The notes: generated by a model not told the origin, from the letters alone. Numbered from the stretch's first letter, positions 42,679 through 53,369 are shown. The stretch is DNA of 64,000 nucleotides from Alistipes sp. (GCA_017474235.1 JAFVIB010000044.1:1-64000), one strand, 5' to 3'. Numbers and translations: made by a program.

Positions 42679-44946
42679 ATGAAAAACTTTTTCCGTAGTT
42701 TGGTTGCAGTAGCCGTATTGTTTGGTGCTGCATCTTGTACCACAGAAGATTTATCTACTTCTGTAGTAGGCGGTGGTGAGTCTGTAGAGCTTACCATTAC
42801 AGCTAATCTTGCTCAGATTGGCACTCGTACCCTTGGTGACGGTACTCAGGTGGACCGAGTTTATCTTGGTGTTTATGAGAACGGTGGCGGTTTCCTTGAT
42901 GAGCTTACTCAGGATGGCGGTTATGCAGTTGATGCTGCCGGCAAGGCTACTATTCCTGTTGTTCTGCTGAAGAACAAGAAGTATGACCTTGTATTCTGGG
43001 CTCAGAATGACGAGGTGGGTAACACCTGCTACACTGTCGATTGGACAAACCGTAAGCTCTCTGTAGATTACACAAATGTTGAGTCTCAGGTTGAGAAGCG
43101 TGATGCGTTCTTCCTTGTTCAGAACGGCTTTGAGGCTGGTAAGGACGAGACTACATTCAAACTCAATCGTCCATTTGCACAGCTCAATGCAGGTTTGAGC
43201 GCAGAGGAGGTTACTAATGTTACTAACAACGGTGTTGTTGTAGCAGACATCCAGTCTAAGGTTACTGTTGAGGTTGCTAAGACTATGAGCTTTGCAGACA
43301 ATACAGGTGCTGTTTCTGACCTTGAGTCTATTACTTTTGCAATGGCTGCTAAGCCAACAGAGAGTCTCTCTGCTGCAAACGGCACTTACAATTGGCTCTC
43401 AATGAACTACCTGCTTGTTAATGAGTATAAGCTCGTTAATGTTGCTTATGAGTTCCTCGAGGGTGGCACAACTTACAAGCGCAACTACGCATCAGTTCCT
43501 GTACAGCGTAACTACCGCACAAATATTATCGGTGCGCTGCTTTCAAGCACTTTCGATTTCAATGTTGAGATTGTTCCTGGATTTACAAATGATCACGAAG
43601 TTAAGTCTAATGTAGCAAGTTCTACTGAGCTTCTTGCAGCTATCAAGAGCGGTATGCCTGAAATTACCCTTAGTGATGACATTACAATCAACGAGACTTT
43701 GGTATTCGAGCCTAAGACAAGAGCTGCTGTTACAGATTATACCCTTAACCTCAATGGTAAGGCTATCACAAACACTGTTGACAGCAATCCTACTGATGTT
43801 ATCATCGTTAAGGAGGGTGTAACTCTTACTATCAACGGAAATGGTAGTGTAACTGCTGTTAGCGGCAATGACGGATTTACTATTATCTCAGAGGGTAAGG
43901 TAATCATCAATGATGGTACTTACCGCAGTGGTCTTGACGCAACCAATGATGGTAACTGCACCGTATATGCACGCGGCAAGGGCGAGGTTTATATCTATGG
44001 TGGTGATTTCTCAACTCCTGATGGTGACGATGAGACTTATGTTATCAATAAGAAGGATGCAGACAAGGCTACCACAAAGATTGTAATCTATGGTGGTACT
44101 TTCAAGAACTTCGACCCAGCATTGGGTAAGACTGAGAATCCTACAGAGGGTTTCGTAGCCGAGGGTTACAAGTCTGTTAAGGATGGTAATTTGTATGTAG
44201 TTGTTCCTGCAACTGTTGATGCTGTTGCATCTACTTCAACTGCTGTCACAGAGGCTTTGGCAGAGGGCAAGAGCGTGGTTCTCTCTCAGGATGTTGAGGC
44301 TACTGCAACTATCCAAATGAGCAATGCAGAGGCTGTTCTTGACGGTAACGGCAAATCAATCTCTGGAGATCTTACAGGTTACTACAACTCTGCAGTAAGC
44401 ACTGTTGGTGGTACTATTAAGAATATCTCTATCGTAACAGGTTGCGAGCGTTCTATCACATCAGATAAGTTTGAGGGTGACCTTATCATCGACAATGTAA
44501 CTACAGATAAGACCGGCTATGGTCTTAATGTTCGCCCTTCAAACAATGGCGATGGTTACAAGATGATTGTTACAAACTCTACTTTCAAGGCTTGGAACTC
44601 ATTTACTTGCCCTGCAACATTTACAAACTGCCACTTCGGTCAGGGTGAGTATTGGGTAAATAAAGGTTATCCAGATGCATATGACCGTTTGATTAAACCT
44701 TACACCGATGTTGTTTTTGAGAACTGTACATTTGAGAAGGGTTTCTATCTTGACCTCTCAGCTTATGTAGGCACAACTGTAAAGCTTGTAAATTGTAGCG
44801 TTGCAGGTGTTGCTCTTACAAAGGATATGTTCAAGAATCAGAGCACATCTACATCCGGAAATCAGCTTGTTTCCGAGCTTGACGGCAATACTGCTCTTTG
44901 GTATGAGGCTACTGATGCTGTTTGGGCAACTGTTGTAGTTGAGTAA
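42679..44946 (+). CDS. Fimbrillin-like/DUF6562-type surface lipoprotein with beta-helix-like C-terminus
   Basis: 755 residues. Lipoprotein signal peptide ending G-A-A-S-C20-T-T-E. Residues ~30-290 look like the DUF6562/fimbrillin-like domain of Bacteroidota lipoproteins (L-G-V-Y-E-N-G-G, Y-D-L-V-F-W-A-Q-N, R-P-F-A-Q-L-N-A-G, V-P-V-Q-R-N-Y-R-T-N-I-I-G). From ~310 on, repeated T-L-x-L-N-G-x and I-x-N-G-x-Y/T-F turns (L-N-G-K-A-I-T, I-N-D-G-T-Y-R, I-Y-G-G-D-F, I-Y-G-G-T-F, L-D-G-N-G-K-S-I) suggest a right-handed beta-helix. Probably an outer-membrane surface or fimbrial-type protein; exact role unknown. Own consensus promoter and strong terminator. Confidence 0.82.
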   Translation: MKNFFRSLVAVAVLFGAASCTTEDLSTSVVGGGESVELTITANLAQIGTRTLGDGTQVDRVYLGVYENGGGFLDELTQDGGYAVDAAGKATIPVVLLKNKKYDLVFWAQNDEVGNTCYTVDWTNRKLSVDYTNVESQVEKRDAFFLVQNGFEAGKDETTFKLNRPFAQLNAGLSAEEVTNVTNNGVVVADIQSKVTVEVAKTMSFADNTGAVSDLESITFAMAAKPTESLSAANGTYNWLSMNYLLVNEYKLVNVAYEFLEGGTTYKRNYASVPVQRNYRTNIIGALLSSTFDFNVEIVPGFTNDHEVKSNVASSTELLAAIKSGMPEITLSDDITINETLVFEPKTRAAVTDYTLNLNGKAITNTVDSNPTDVIIVKEGVTLTINGNGSVTAVSGNDGFTIISEGKVIINDGTYRSGLDATNDGNCTVYARGKGEVYIYGGDFSTPDGDDETYVINKKDADKATTKIVIYGGTFKNFDPALGKTENPTEGFVAEGYKSVKDGNLYVVVPATVDAVASTSTAVTEALAEGKSVVLSQDVEATATIQMSNAEAVLDGNGKSISGDLTGYYNSAVSTVGGTIKNISIVTGCERSITSDKFEGDLIIDNVTTDKTGYGLNVRPSNNGDGYKMIVTNSTFKAWNSFTCPATFTNCHFGQGEYWVNKGYPDAYDRLIKPYTDVVFENCTFEKGFYLDLSAYVGTTVKLVNCSVAGVALTKDMFKNQSTSTSGNQLVSELDGNTALWYEATDAVWATVVVE

Positions 44947-44964
44947 CAAAAATGTCATACTATT

Positions 44965-44994
44965 AAACTGCGCTCTTCGGGGCGCAGTTTTTTG
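44965..44994 (+). terminator. Terminator with UUCG tetraloop
   Basis: AAACTGCGCTC pairs with GGGCGCAGTTT (11 bp, one U-G) closed by a TTCG loop and followed by Ts. Confidence 0.9.
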
Positions 44995-45022
44995 TATATA
45001 TACAGAATATTGGTTACTTTTG
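44991..45022 (+). promoter_or_regulatory. Promoter of the Fn3-type lipoprotein gene
   Basis: TTTG 44991-44994 (inside the preceding terminator tail) and TACTTTTG 45015-45022, 20-bp spacer; ATG at 45034 is 11 bp downstream. Confidence 0.75.
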
Positions 45023-45033
45023 CGGAAAATTTT

Positions 45034-46548
45034 ATGACTATGAAGAGCATTTTTAAGTACGCAGTAATGTTTTCTACCCTACTCTGCCTTGCGGCGTGTG
45101 GAGGTGGAGAGGATACGCCAACAGACGACCCAAATAATGGTAATCCTGATGTTCCGGAGCAGGTTGCTGCGCTTACAATCAGCATAACCGATATTACAGC
45201 CACTGCGGCACGAGTATCTGTAACCCCGCAAAGTAAGACCACGAAGTACTACTTCGACATTCTGCGTGCCGAGTACTACAGAGAGTACAACGAACAGTTT
45301 GGTTTCCAGCGTTTTATAAACAACACTATAAACAGTCTGATGAATGCCAACAGTATGACCAAAGAGGATGTACTCTCGCGCATTCTCTCGGCAGGCGACG
45401 ACTCATACGGCTTCACAGGGTTGGATGCCGACACGGAGTACTATGCCGTAGCTATGGGCATTGACCAAGATGGACTGATAACCACAGAGATTTATTCCGA
45501 GTCGTTCAAAACAGCGGCTGTAAAGCCTTCAGATAACACCTTTGCGATAGATATCAAGTCTGTAAGCTACGAGAGTGTTTCATACTCCGTAAAACCCAAA
45601 AACAATGAGCCTTATGTGCTGATATATTGGAACAAGCCTATTGTCGATAAGCTCGGCGACAAGTTTATAGACCACTGTATCGAGTCGCGCTCGGATATAG
45701 AGAGTTTTGTGGTTACAGGCAGTCAGACCGGCGTCTTTAATGATTGTGTACCCGGCAGAGATTACTATCTTGTAGCATTCGGCTTTGACGGAGGACTACC
45801 AACGACAGCCATAACAAAAGCTTCTTTTACAACAAAAGCAGATGCAGACCCTTCTCAGTGTAAGTTTACATTCGCAGTGAGCGATATCCAGTACGATCGC
45901 GCTTATATGAAGGTCACTCCATCGGCAAAGCACACACCTTTCTTTTGGAGCGTTGTCGAGAAGAGCTACTACGAGGAGTTGGTACGCACTGTCGGAGCAG
46001 AGGAGGGTATGAAGAGCGTTCTTGCTGAGTCTTTAGCCCCATTTGCGACCGATTTCGGCAATATTTATGATGCGCTGGAGATTATCACCTCATATAACGA
46101 TGTGAGCGTAGAGGGCACAACCTACGGTCTTGAGCAGGGCAAGGAGTATATTCCGTGGGCAGTTGCAATAGACAATGGCGGTAATGCCACAGCTGAGTTT
46201 GTTATGGGCAACGGATTCAAAACAAAGATTGATTCTGTTGCAGACTGCACCGTCGAGGTTAAGGGTAGCTTCGAGGCAGGTAGCGACGGCAAGGCAGTGC
46301 TTATATCGACAGCAAAACCTGACGACAAGTGCGTGAATTTCTATAATGTCATCTTCCAAGGCGATTTAAGAGACGCGTCGCGCCAAAGCCTGCTCAATAA
46401 TATTATCAAGATGGGCTTTAAGAATCAGAGAGAGGTAAAATTTGAGAAGTGCCCGTGGAATCAACCTGCAAGTGCTATTGCCGTAGGCGTCGATGCTGAC
46501 GGCAACTTCGGCGAAATTGCAATTGATGTCTTTATCCCGATAAAGTAG
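45034..46548 (+). CDS. Lipoprotein with tandem Fn3-like domains
   Basis: 504 residues from the ATG at 45034 (45040 also possible). Signal peptide ending L-C-L-A-A-C-G-G-G with an acidic/proline linker (E-D-T-P-T-D-D-P-N-N-G-N-P-D). Three related beta-sandwich units follow, each with a D-I-x-x-x-x-A-x-x-x-V-x-P segment and a Y-Y-x-V-A-x-G-x-D/F-x-x-G strand (near residues 55-150, 175-270, 280-400), then a C-terminal beta domain. Outer-membrane lipoprotein, probably surface exposed; ligand unknown. Its architecture echoes the left-edge protein at 2-2071. Confidence 0.75.
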   Translation: MTMKSIFKYAVMFSTLLCLAACGGGEDTPTDDPNNGNPDVPEQVAALTISITDITATAARVSVTPQSKTTKYYFDILRAEYYREYNEQFGFQRFINNTINSLMNANSMTKEDVLSRILSAGDDSYGFTGLDADTEYYAVAMGIDQDGLITTEIYSESFKTAAVKPSDNTFAIDIKSVSYESVSYSVKPKNNEPYVLIYWNKPIVDKLGDKFIDHCIESRSDIESFVVTGSQTGVFNDCVPGRDYYLVAFGFDGGLPTTAITKASFTTKADADPSQCKFTFAVSDIQYDRAYMKVTPSAKHTPFFWSVVEKSYYEELVRTVGAEEGMKSVLAESLAPFATDFGNIYDALEIITSYNDVSVEGTTYGLEQGKEYIPWAVAIDNGGNATAEFVMGNGFKTKIDSVADCTVEVKGSFEAGSDGKAVLISTAKPDDKCVNFYNVIFQGDLRDASRQSLLNNIIKMGFKNQREVKFEKCPWNQPASAIAVGVDADGNFGEIAIDVFIPIK

Positions 46549-46568
46549 CCTATTAAAAAACATACGAC

Positions 46569-46604
46569 AAGAGGCTGTCACAACAAAATGTTGGACAGCC
46601 TCTT
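46569..46604. terminator. Terminator between converging genes
   Basis: AAGAGGCTGTC (46569-46579) pairs with GACAGCCTCTT (46594-46604), with AACA/TGTT in the loop. Confidence 0.8.
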
Positions 46605-46621
46605 ATTATATATTTGGTATA

Positions 46622-48148
46622 TTACTTCAAAGTAACCAGCGAATGACCGGTCATCTCCTTTGGCTGCTCAACGCCCATAAGCTGAAGGACTGTTGGAGCG
46701 ACATCGGCAAGGATACCATTCTCAACCTTTGCCACACGGTCTGAAACAACAACTACCGGCACAGGGTTGAGTGAGTGTGCTGTATTTGGAGTACCGTCGG
46801 CATTAACAGCGTTATCTGCGTTACCGTGGTCTGCAATCATCACTACCTCATAGCCATTTGCCTTTGCAGCGGTTACAACCTTCTCCACGCAGCTATCAAC
46901 AGCCTTTACAGCCTTCTCGATAGCCTCATAGATACCTGTATGACCAACCATATCGCCATTTGCGAAGTTCAGGCAGATAAAGTCATACTTCTGAAGGTTA
47001 AGTGCGCCAACGAGCTTATCTGCCACCTCATAAGCACTCATCTCAGGCTGAAGGTCATAAGTTGCAACCTTTGGAGAGGCTACAAGGATACGATCCTCAT
47101 TTGCAAACTCAGCCTCACGACCGCCATTGAGGAAGAATGTTACATGGGCATACTTCTCAGTCTCTGCAATACGGAGCTGTGACAGACCAAGTGACGATAC
47201 AACCTCGCCGATAGTATTATTTACATTCTCCTTATCAAAGAGGATATGAAGACCTGTAAATGATGCGTCATAAGGGGTCATACAGCAGTAGTAGAGCGGC
47301 ATTGTGTGCATACCCTGCTCAGGCATATCCTGCTGTGTGAGGGCAACGGTAATCTCACGAGCGCGGTCGTTACGATAGTTGAAGAAGATAACCATATCGT
47401 TTGGCTTGATTGTACCAACTGCATTACCAGCCTCATCTACACGAACAATAGGCTTAACAAACTCGTCGGTAACACCCTCGTCATAAGACTTCTGCATAGC
47501 TGCAACCATATCGGTAGCCTTCTCACCCTCGCCATTTACAAGTTGGTCATAAGCAACCTTTACGCGCTCCCAACGCTTATCGCGGTCCATAGCATAGTAA
47601 CGACCGATAATAGAAGCGATAGTGCCGGCAGAGCCCTTCAAGTGGTTCTCAAGAGCCTCGATAAAGCCCTTACCGCTCTTAGGGTCGGTATCACGACCAT
47701 CCATAAAGCAGTGGATATATGTATTCTCAATACCGTAGTGCTTGCTGATATCACAGAGCTTAAAGAGGTGGTCGAGTGAAGAGTGTACACCTCCGTCAGA
47801 TGTAAGACCCATAAAGTGAACATTCACTCCATTTGTCTTTGCATACTCAAACGCTGCCACAACCTCGGGATTGCTAAGGATTGAGTTATCACGACACGCA
47901 CGGTTAATCTTTACCAAGTCCTGATATACAACTCGTCCTGCACCAATATTGAGGTGACCCACCTCAGAGTTACCCATCTGACCCTCAGGCAGACCCACAT
48001 TCTCGCCATCTGTACGAAGCTGTGCGTGTGGATATGACGCTGTGAGGTTATTGATAAACTGAGGATTTGTCGAATAGATAACATCCGACTTTGTCTGATT
48101 TCCGATTCCCCAACCATCGAGAATCATCAATAATACTTTATTTGCCAT
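46622..48148 (-). CDS. gpmI: 2,3-bisphosphoglycerate-independent phosphoglycerate mutase
   Basis: 508 residues, alkaline-phosphatase superfamily. M-I-L-D11-G-W-G and G-N-S61-E-V-G-H (nucleophile Ser and Mn2+ ligands), [21 protein letters not shown] and the C-terminal A-D-H-G-N-A-D are all present. Interconverts 3- and 2-phosphoglycerate in glycolysis. It lies 12 bp downstream of alaS on the same strand, so the two are probably co-transcribed. Confidence 0.97.
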   Translation of the reverse strand: MANKVLLMILDGWGIGNQTKSDVIYSTNPQFINNLTASYPHAQLRTDGENVGLPEGQMGNSEVGHLNIGAGRVVYQDLVKINRACRDNSILSNPEVVAAFEYAKTNGVNVHFMGLTSDGGVHSSLDHLFKLCDISKHYGIENTYIHCFMDGRDTDPKSGKGFIEALENHLKGSAGTIASIIGRYYAMDRDKRWERVKVAYDQLVNGEGEKATDMVAAMQKSYDEGVTDEFVKPIVRVDEAGNAVGTIKPNDMVIFFNYRNDRAREITVALTQQDMPEQGMHTMPLYYCCMTPYDASFTGLHILFDKENVNNTIGEVVSSLGLSQLRIAETEKYAHVTFFLNGGREAEFANEDRILVASPKVATYDLQPEMSAYEVADKLVGALNLQKYDFICLNFANGDMVGHTGIYEAIEKAVKAVDSCVEKVVTAAKANGYEVVMIADHGNADNAVNADGTPNTAHSLNPVPVVVVSDRVAKVENGILADVAPTVLQLMGVEQPKEMTGHSLVTLK

Positions 48149-48160
48149 ATCTTTTCTAAA

Positions 48161-50770
48161 TTATAATTTCTCTTTAATAAGTACAACAGCCTTGTCAATT
48201 GCAGCCTGCAAACCATCAGGGTTCTTACCACCGGCAGTAGCAAAGAACTTCTGACCACCGCCACCGCCATTCATCAGCTTAGCAGCCTCACGAACAACAG
48301 CACCTGCATCTACACCCTTTGCAACAACTGCATCTCCAAGCATAATCATCAGCGTAGCCTTACCTCCTACATTTGAGCCAAGGACAAGAACCAAATTCTC
48401 ACGCTGTGAACGCAAATTATAAGCCAAATCCTTCAAGAACTCTGTTGCACGAGGGAGCTGACGAGCCACAATTGTATAGTCGTCTGTTGCAGGTGCATTA
48501 GCAAGGATACTCTCAGCAAGGGCTGCAACCTGCTCCTTACGAACAGCCTCAAGCTCCTTATTGAGAGACTCGTTGCTCTCTACAAGGCGACGAACTGCAT
48601 CTACAAGCTTTGGATTACCTACAACCTCAGCAGCTGCGTGGATAGTATCCTCGGCAGCATAGAGAAGTTTCTCTGCATTCTCGCCTGTAACAGCCTCGAT
48701 ACGACGAACACCGGCAGAGATAGCACTCTCACTCACAATCTTTACAAAACCGATATTTCCGGTAGCAGATGTGTGAGTACCACCACAAAGCTCTACCGAC
48801 TCGCCAAAGCGTACCATACGCACCTTATCGCCATACTTCTCACCGAAGAGCATCATTGCGCCGGCAGCCTTTGCCTCCTCCTGTGTAGCATCGCGCTTCT
48901 CCTCAAGAGGGTCATTCGCACGAACAGCACGGTTTACAAGACGCTCAACCTCACGCAACTGCTCGGCTGTAACCTTCTGGAAGTGAGAGAAGTCAAAACG
49001 CAAAGAGTCAGGACTAACCATAGAGCCCTTCTGCTCAACATGGCTACCCAGCACCTTACGCAGTGCTGCGTGAAGAAGGTGGGTTGCAGTGTGATTATTG
49101 GCAGCGCACTGACGCTTATCTGCATCTACAACAGCACGGAAAGTTGCTGAAAGATTTTCCGGAAGTGTTGTCGCAATATGAATTGTAAGACCATTTTCCT
49201 TCTCAGTTGCGACAATGGCAATCTTCTCGTTTGCGCTCTCAATATAACCGGTATCGCCTACCTGACCACCCGAATTACCATAGAATGGTGTGCGGTCAAA
49301 TACCATCTGATATGTTGTCTTATTCTTTGACTGCACGCGACGAACACGGGCAATCTTCACATCGCACTCAAGGGTATCGTAACCCACAAACTCGCTCTGC
49401 TTAACCTCGACAATCTCCTGCCAATCATCAACATCCTGAGCTGCTGCATTACGAGAACGCTCCTTCTGTGCAGCAAGCTGCTGCTCGAACTCTGCGAGAT
49501 CAACCTCTACACCCTTCTCCTTTGCGATAAGCTCTGTAAGGTCGATTGGGAATCCGTAAGTATCGTAGAGCACAAAGGCATCTTTACCTGAGATTTTGCC
49601 GCCATCAAGCTTTGCAATAACACCCTCAAGCAGATTGATACCTGTTGCAAGAGTGCGGAGGAATGAAGCCTCCTCCTCCTCGATAACCTTCTCGACAAGA
49701 GCCTGCTGAGCCTTAAGCTCCGGATACTGACCACCCATCTGCTCAACAAGTGTTGCCACAAGGCGGCAGATAAATGGGTTGTTAAAGCCGAGATATGTAT
49801 AGCCATAGCGAACAGCACGGCGAAGAATACGACGGATAACATAGCCTGCCTTAACATTTGAAGGCAGCTGACCATCAGCGATAGAGAAAGCGATAGCGCG
49901 AAGGTGGTCTGCAATAACACGCATTGCAACATCAACCTTCTCATCCTCGCCATACTTCTTGCCCGACATCTCCGAGATAACAGCGATAGTTGGCTGGAAG
50001 ACATCTGTATCGTAGTTAGACTTCTTGCCCTGCATAATCATACACAGACGCTCAAAGCCCATACCTGTATCGACATGCTTTGCAGGAAGCGGCTCCAATG
50101 AGCCATTTGCCTTACGGTTGAACTGCATAAATACGAGGTTCCAAATCTCAATAACCTGTGGATGACCTGTATTTACCATATCACGACCCGAAATCTGAGC
50201 AATCTCAGCCTCGTCACGAAGGTCGAAGTGAATCTCGCTACAAGGACCGCAAGGACCTGTCTCGCCCATCTCCCAGAAGTTATCGTGCTTATTACCACGG
50301 ATAATGTGATCCTCCGGCAGATACTGCTTCCAATAGTCGTATGCCTCCTGATCGAATGGCACGCCATCAGACTCAGAACCCTCAAAAACTGTTGCATACA
50401 TACGCGACTTATCAAGACCATAAACCTCAGTCAAAAGCTCCCACGCCCAGCTGATAGCCTCCTTCTTGAAATAGTCGCCAAAAGACCAGTTTCCAAGCAT
50501 CTCAAACATTGTATGGTGGTAAGTATCGTGACCTACCTCCTCAAGGTCGTTATGCTTACCCGATACACGCAGACACTTCTGAGAATCGGCAGCACGCGGA
50601 GTACGACGAGGGGCATTACCCAAAAAGATATCCTTAAACTGATTCATACCCGCATTGGTAAACATCAGTGTCGGGTCATTCTTTACAACCATAGGTGCAG
50701 ATGGAACAATTTCGTGCTCTTTAGATGCGAAAAAGTCCAAAAATGCTTGTCTAATTTTGTTTGATTCCAT
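48161..50770 (-). CDS. alaS: Alanine--tRNA ligase
   Basis: 869 residues. Catalytic core with [26 protein letters not shown]; editing domain with the zinc motif N-H-T-A-T-H-L-L-H and C-G-G-T-H-T; C-terminal C-Ala domain with [14 protein letters not shown]. Charges tRNA-Ala and clears mischarged Ser/Gly. A reverse-strand -7 box TAATTTTG at 50843-50836 gives a ~65-nt leader that contains a 7-bp hairpin. Confidence 0.98.
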   Translation of the reverse strand: MESNKIRQAFLDFFASKEHEIVPSAPMVVKNDPTLMFTNAGMNQFKDIFLGNAPRRTPRAADSQKCLRVSGKHNDLEEVGHDTYHHTMFEMLGNWSFGDYFKKEAISWAWELLTEVYGLDKSRMYATVFEGSESDGVPFDQEAYDYWKQYLPEDHIIRGNKHDNFWEMGETGPCGPCSEIHFDLRDEAEIAQISGRDMVNTGHPQVIEIWNLVFMQFNRKANGSLEPLPAKHVDTGMGFERLCMIMQGKKSNYDTDVFQPTIAVISEMSGKKYGEDEKVDVAMRVIADHLRAIAFSIADGQLPSNVKAGYVIRRILRRAVRYGYTYLGFNNPFICRLVATLVEQMGGQYPELKAQQALVEKVIEEEEASFLRTLATGINLLEGVIAKLDGGKISGKDAFVLYDTYGFPIDLTELIAKEKGVEVDLAEFEQQLAAQKERSRNAAAQDVDDWQEIVEVKQSEFVGYDTLECDVKIARVRRVQSKNKTTYQMVFDRTPFYGNSGGQVGDTGYIESANEKIAIVATEKENGLTIHIATTLPENLSATFRAVVDADKRQCAANNHTATHLLHAALRKVLGSHVEQKGSMVSPDSLRFDFSHFQKVTAEQLREVERLVNRAVRANDPLEEKRDATQEEAKAAGAMMLFGEKYGDKVRMVRFGESVELCGGTHTSATGNIGFVKIVSESAISAGVRRIEAVTGENAEKLLYAAEDTIHAAAEVVGNPKLVDAVRRLVESNESLNKELEAVRKEQVAALAESILANAPATDDYTIVARQLPRATEFLKDLAYNLRSQRENLVLVLGSNVGGKATLMIMLGDAVVAKGVDAGAVVREAAKLMNGGGGGQKFFATAGGKNPDGLQAAIDKAVVLIKEKL

Positions 50771-50806
50771 ACTATACTAAAATTATTACTTATCCGTTTT
50801 TATAGC

Positions 50807-50828
50807 AATCGACGATGTTTAGTCGATT
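50807..50828 (-). other. Hairpin in the alaS leader
   Basis: AATCGAC (50807-50813) and GTCGATT (50822-50828) form a 7-bp stem with an 8-nt loop, about 37 nt upstream of the alaS start codon. Regulatory role not shown. Confidence 0.45.
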
Positions 50829-50831
50829 CAG

Positions 50832-50863
50832 GTTGCAAAATTAGTGTAAATTTTGTATTTTTG
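50832..50863 (+). promoter_or_regulatory. Promoter of the M23 peptidase operon
   Basis: GTTG 50832-50835 and TATTTTTG 50856-50863, 20-bp spacer; it overlaps the divergent alaS promoter. Confidence 0.65.
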
Positions 50864-50902
50864 CACCTATATTTATAAGAATTTTAACGATTATTGACAA
50901 AT

Positions 50903-51850
50903 ATGACCTCTCAAAGTATCAATTCGGTGCGCAAAGTTCGCGTGGGCAGATACCCTCTGCTGCGCAAACTGCTGGTAGGCTTTATTGTCATATCGTTGTT
51001 AAACCTCATAATATCGTATTTTCTCTACACTCCAAAAATCTTCTCGATAGACAATGAGAATAGAGAGCTTGTGATAAAATACAACATTTTGCAAGACCGT
51101 ATCCGCTCGTTGGAGAGCAAGATTGACGATATTCATCATAGGGATATTTCGGTCTATCGTTCACTCTTCTCTGTCGATACGCTCGCCATTGAGGGCATCT
51201 ATACGCCCTATGCAGAGAGCAAGTATGCCACATTGCAGGGCGATGAATACTCTACCCTGATGACCGACTCTTGGAAGAGCATCGACAACCTCGCCCGCAA
51301 GGCGTATGCCACAACTCTGTCGCTCGACCAGCTTCAGATTTTGGCAAAAAATAAGGAGCGAATGTCCTTTGCAATTCCTGCGATATGGCCCATCGACCGT
51401 ACTCAGCTTGAGTGGTTCTACTCCTTCGGTATGAGAGCCCGTCACCCAATATACAAGACCCGCAAGATGCATAAAGGCGTAGATATGTCGTGCAAGCGCG
51501 GAGTGCCGGTATATGCTACGGGAGATGCCATTGTGCAGATGACCGACGAGGGTATGCGTCGTCGTGGATATGGTCGTCAGATACTACTCAACCACGAGTT
51601 TGGATATCAGACGCGCTATGCCCACCTGAATAAGATTTTTGTCAAGGAGGGTGAGCGAGTAACTCGCGGACAACTCATTGGCGAGGTCGGCTCTACAGGT
51701 GGCTCTACGGGTCCTCACTTGCATTATGAGGTGATATATATGGGCAGACATGTAAACCCTGTAAACTACTTCAACCGCAATATGTCCTCGGATGAGTATA
51801 AGCAGTTGATGGATAAGATGAAACATAACACCGACCTTGAGGTTGAATAG
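50903..51850 (+). CDS. M23 family metallopeptidase (LytM-type, first of a pair)
   Basis: 315 residues from the ATG at 50903 (a TTG three codons upstream is also in frame). One N-terminal membrane helix (~residues 20-42), a coiled-coil-like segment (L-V-I-K-Y-N-I-L-Q-D-R-I-R-S-L-E-S-K-I), then the M23 domain with zinc ligands in H-K-G-V-D, and the downstream H of Y-A-H-L and H-L-H-Y-E. Cleaves peptidoglycan cross-links, or activates amidases, in the periplasm. The next M23 gene begins 1 bp after its stop. Confidence 0.92.
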   Translation: MTSQSINSVRKVRVGRYPLLRKLLVGFIVISLLNLIISYFLYTPKIFSIDNENRELVIKYNILQDRIRSLESKIDDIHHRDISVYRSLFSVDTLAIEGIYTPYAESKYATLQGDEYSTLMTDSWKSIDNLARKAYATTLSLDQLQILAKNKERMSFAIPAIWPIDRTQLEWFYSFGMRARHPIYKTRKMHKGVDMSCKRGVPVYATGDAIVQMTDEGMRRRGYGRQILLNHEFGYQTRYAHLNKIFVKEGERVTRGQLIGEVGSTGGSTGPHLHYEVIYMGRHVNPVNYFNRNMSSDEYKQLMDKMKHNTDLEVE

Positions 51851-51851
51851 T

Positions 51852-52769
51852 ATGGCACGCAGACCGAAAAATAAGATAACACGATTTGTAACGACGCTCC
51901 TTACTTGGGTCGGCGCGGCGGTGTTGTACTATATTGTCTTCTCTCTGCTTTTTGATACCCCTGCCGAATATGAACTGCGCCACTCGACAGACCGTATGAG
52001 GGCTGAATATGAGGTGCTTAGTGCGAGATACGACTCACTTAATATGGTAGTTGATAATATCGTTGAACGCGACCGCAACATCTTCGGAATACTCTTTGAA
52101 TCAACACCTTACGATTTTGACTCTGATTATAAGCAGCAACGCCTTGCTCTGCACGAGAGGCTGCTCGGCGAGTCTAAGCACCGCATGTTGCGCGACCTGA
52201 CTACTTCGACCGACGAGTTGGAGGAAAAACTCCGACAGGTCGAGAGTACATACAACACTCTGCAACACAATTTGGACTCTTTAGGAGGTGGTTGCGACCA
52301 TATTCCATCTATACAGCCTGTAATTAACCATCAGCTCACACTGCTTACCGCAGGCTACGGAATGTTGATGCACCCGTTCTATCGCACTCTGCAATCGCAT
52401 CAGGGTATCGACTACACAATTCCGGAGGGCGAGAGTATATTTGCCACTGCCGACGGTGTTGTTAAGGATGTTTTGGGCAAAACTTCGACATCGGGTATTA
52501 CAGTTGTCATCGACCACGGCAACGGTTACACTACATCATACAGCCACCTTCAAAAGGCAAAGGTAAAAAAGCGTGAGAAGGTGCGTCGCGGAGATATTAT
52601 CGCACTGTCGGGTAATTCGGGTCTTTCGCTCTCTCCTCACCTCCACTATGAGGTTAGATATGAGGGGGTTAGAGTCGATCCTGTACATTACTTCTTTATG
52701 GAGCTTACACCTGATGAGTATCAAAAGATTATGAGAATTTCCCAATCGGGTATGCAATCGTTTGACTAA
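51852..52769 (+). CDS. M23 family metallopeptidase (second of a pair)
   Basis: 305 residues from the ATG at 51852. Same layout as the previous protein: basic N-terminus, one membrane helix (~13-32), coiled-coil segments, then M23 with H-Q-G-I-D-Y, Y-S-H-L and H-L-H-Y-E-V-R-Y. The two proteins are clearly paralogous; both keep all zinc ligands, so both could be active endopeptidases with different cross-link preference or timing. Its stop overlaps the next start by one base (TAATG). Confidence 0.92.
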   Translation: MARRPKNKITRFVTTLLTWVGAAVLYYIVFSLLFDTPAEYELRHSTDRMRAEYEVLSARYDSLNMVVDNIVERDRNIFGILFESTPYDFDSDYKQQRLALHERLLGESKHRMLRDLTTSTDELEEKLRQVESTYNTLQHNLDSLGGGCDHIPSIQPVINHQLTLLTAGYGMLMHPFYRTLQSHQGIDYTIPEGESIFATADGVVKDVLGKTSTSGITVVIDHGNGYTTSYSHLQKAKVKKREKVRRGDIIALSGNSGLSLSPHLHYEVRYEGVRVDPVHYFFMELTPDEYQKIMRISQSGMQSFD

Positions 52770-53332
52770 TGGAGATAAAGTTACTACTACTCGACTTTGA
52801 TGGCACTCTTGCCAATACAGGTCGCGCAAATGCAACATCATACATCGAAGCCCTTGCTGAACAGGGCATAACGATAACTATGGAGGAGTATCGTCAGAAG
52901 TATTTCGGACTGCGCTGTCCGGAATTTCTGACAGATATAGGTATCACAGACCCCGAACTGATGAACACTATCCGTCGTCGTAAAGTTGAGATTTACCCTA
53001 CCCATTTCGATATGGTTACGCTCAATCGCCCTCTGTGGGAGTTCGTTCAGAATTTTCGTAGCAACGGCGGTAAAGCGATGATTGTCTCCACAGGTCATAT
53101 TGATAATATAACCAATGTGATGCACTATTTAGGCATTGAAAATCAAGTAGATGCAATACTATCATCAGACGATGTCGTGCGTTCCAAGCCTCATCCCGAC
53201 TGCTTTATTAAGGCGATGGATATGGCGGGAGTAACACCGGCAGAGACCATAATTTTTGAGGACTCTCAGATAGGTCTTGATGCCGCTAAAGCCTCCGGTG
53301 CAGCATACTTCAAAGTAGAACTTGAATTTTAA
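52769..53332 (+). CDS. HAD-IA family hydrolase (phosphoglycolate-phosphatase-like)
   Basis: 187 residues. Motif I L-L-D9-F-D11-G-T-L-A-N-T, motif II V-S-T-G-H-I, motif III K-P-H-P, motif IV F-E-D-S-Q-I-G-L-D-A-A, with a C1 helical cap. A small-metabolite phosphatase or beta-phosphoglucomutase relative; substrate unknown. Third gene of the M23 operon, translationally coupled (1-bp overlap), and ends in a bidirectional terminator. Confidence 0.88.
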   Translation: MEIKLLLLDFDGTLANTGRANATSYIEALAEQGITITMEEYRQKYFGLRCPEFLTDIGITDPELMNTIRRRKVEIYPTHFDMVTLNRPLWEFVQNFRSNGGKAMIVSTGHIDNITNVMHYLGIENQVDAILSSDDVVRSKPHPDCFIKAMDMAGVTPAETIIFEDSQIGLDAAKASGAAYFKVELEF

Positions 53333-53369
53333 CAGATAGGGGCGAGAGATAATCTCGCCCCTATCTGTT
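53331..53369. terminator. 17-bp bidirectional terminator stem
   Basis: 53331-53347 pairs perfectly with 53353-53369 (loop GATAA); it overlaps the stop codons of both converging genes. Confidence 0.85.
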
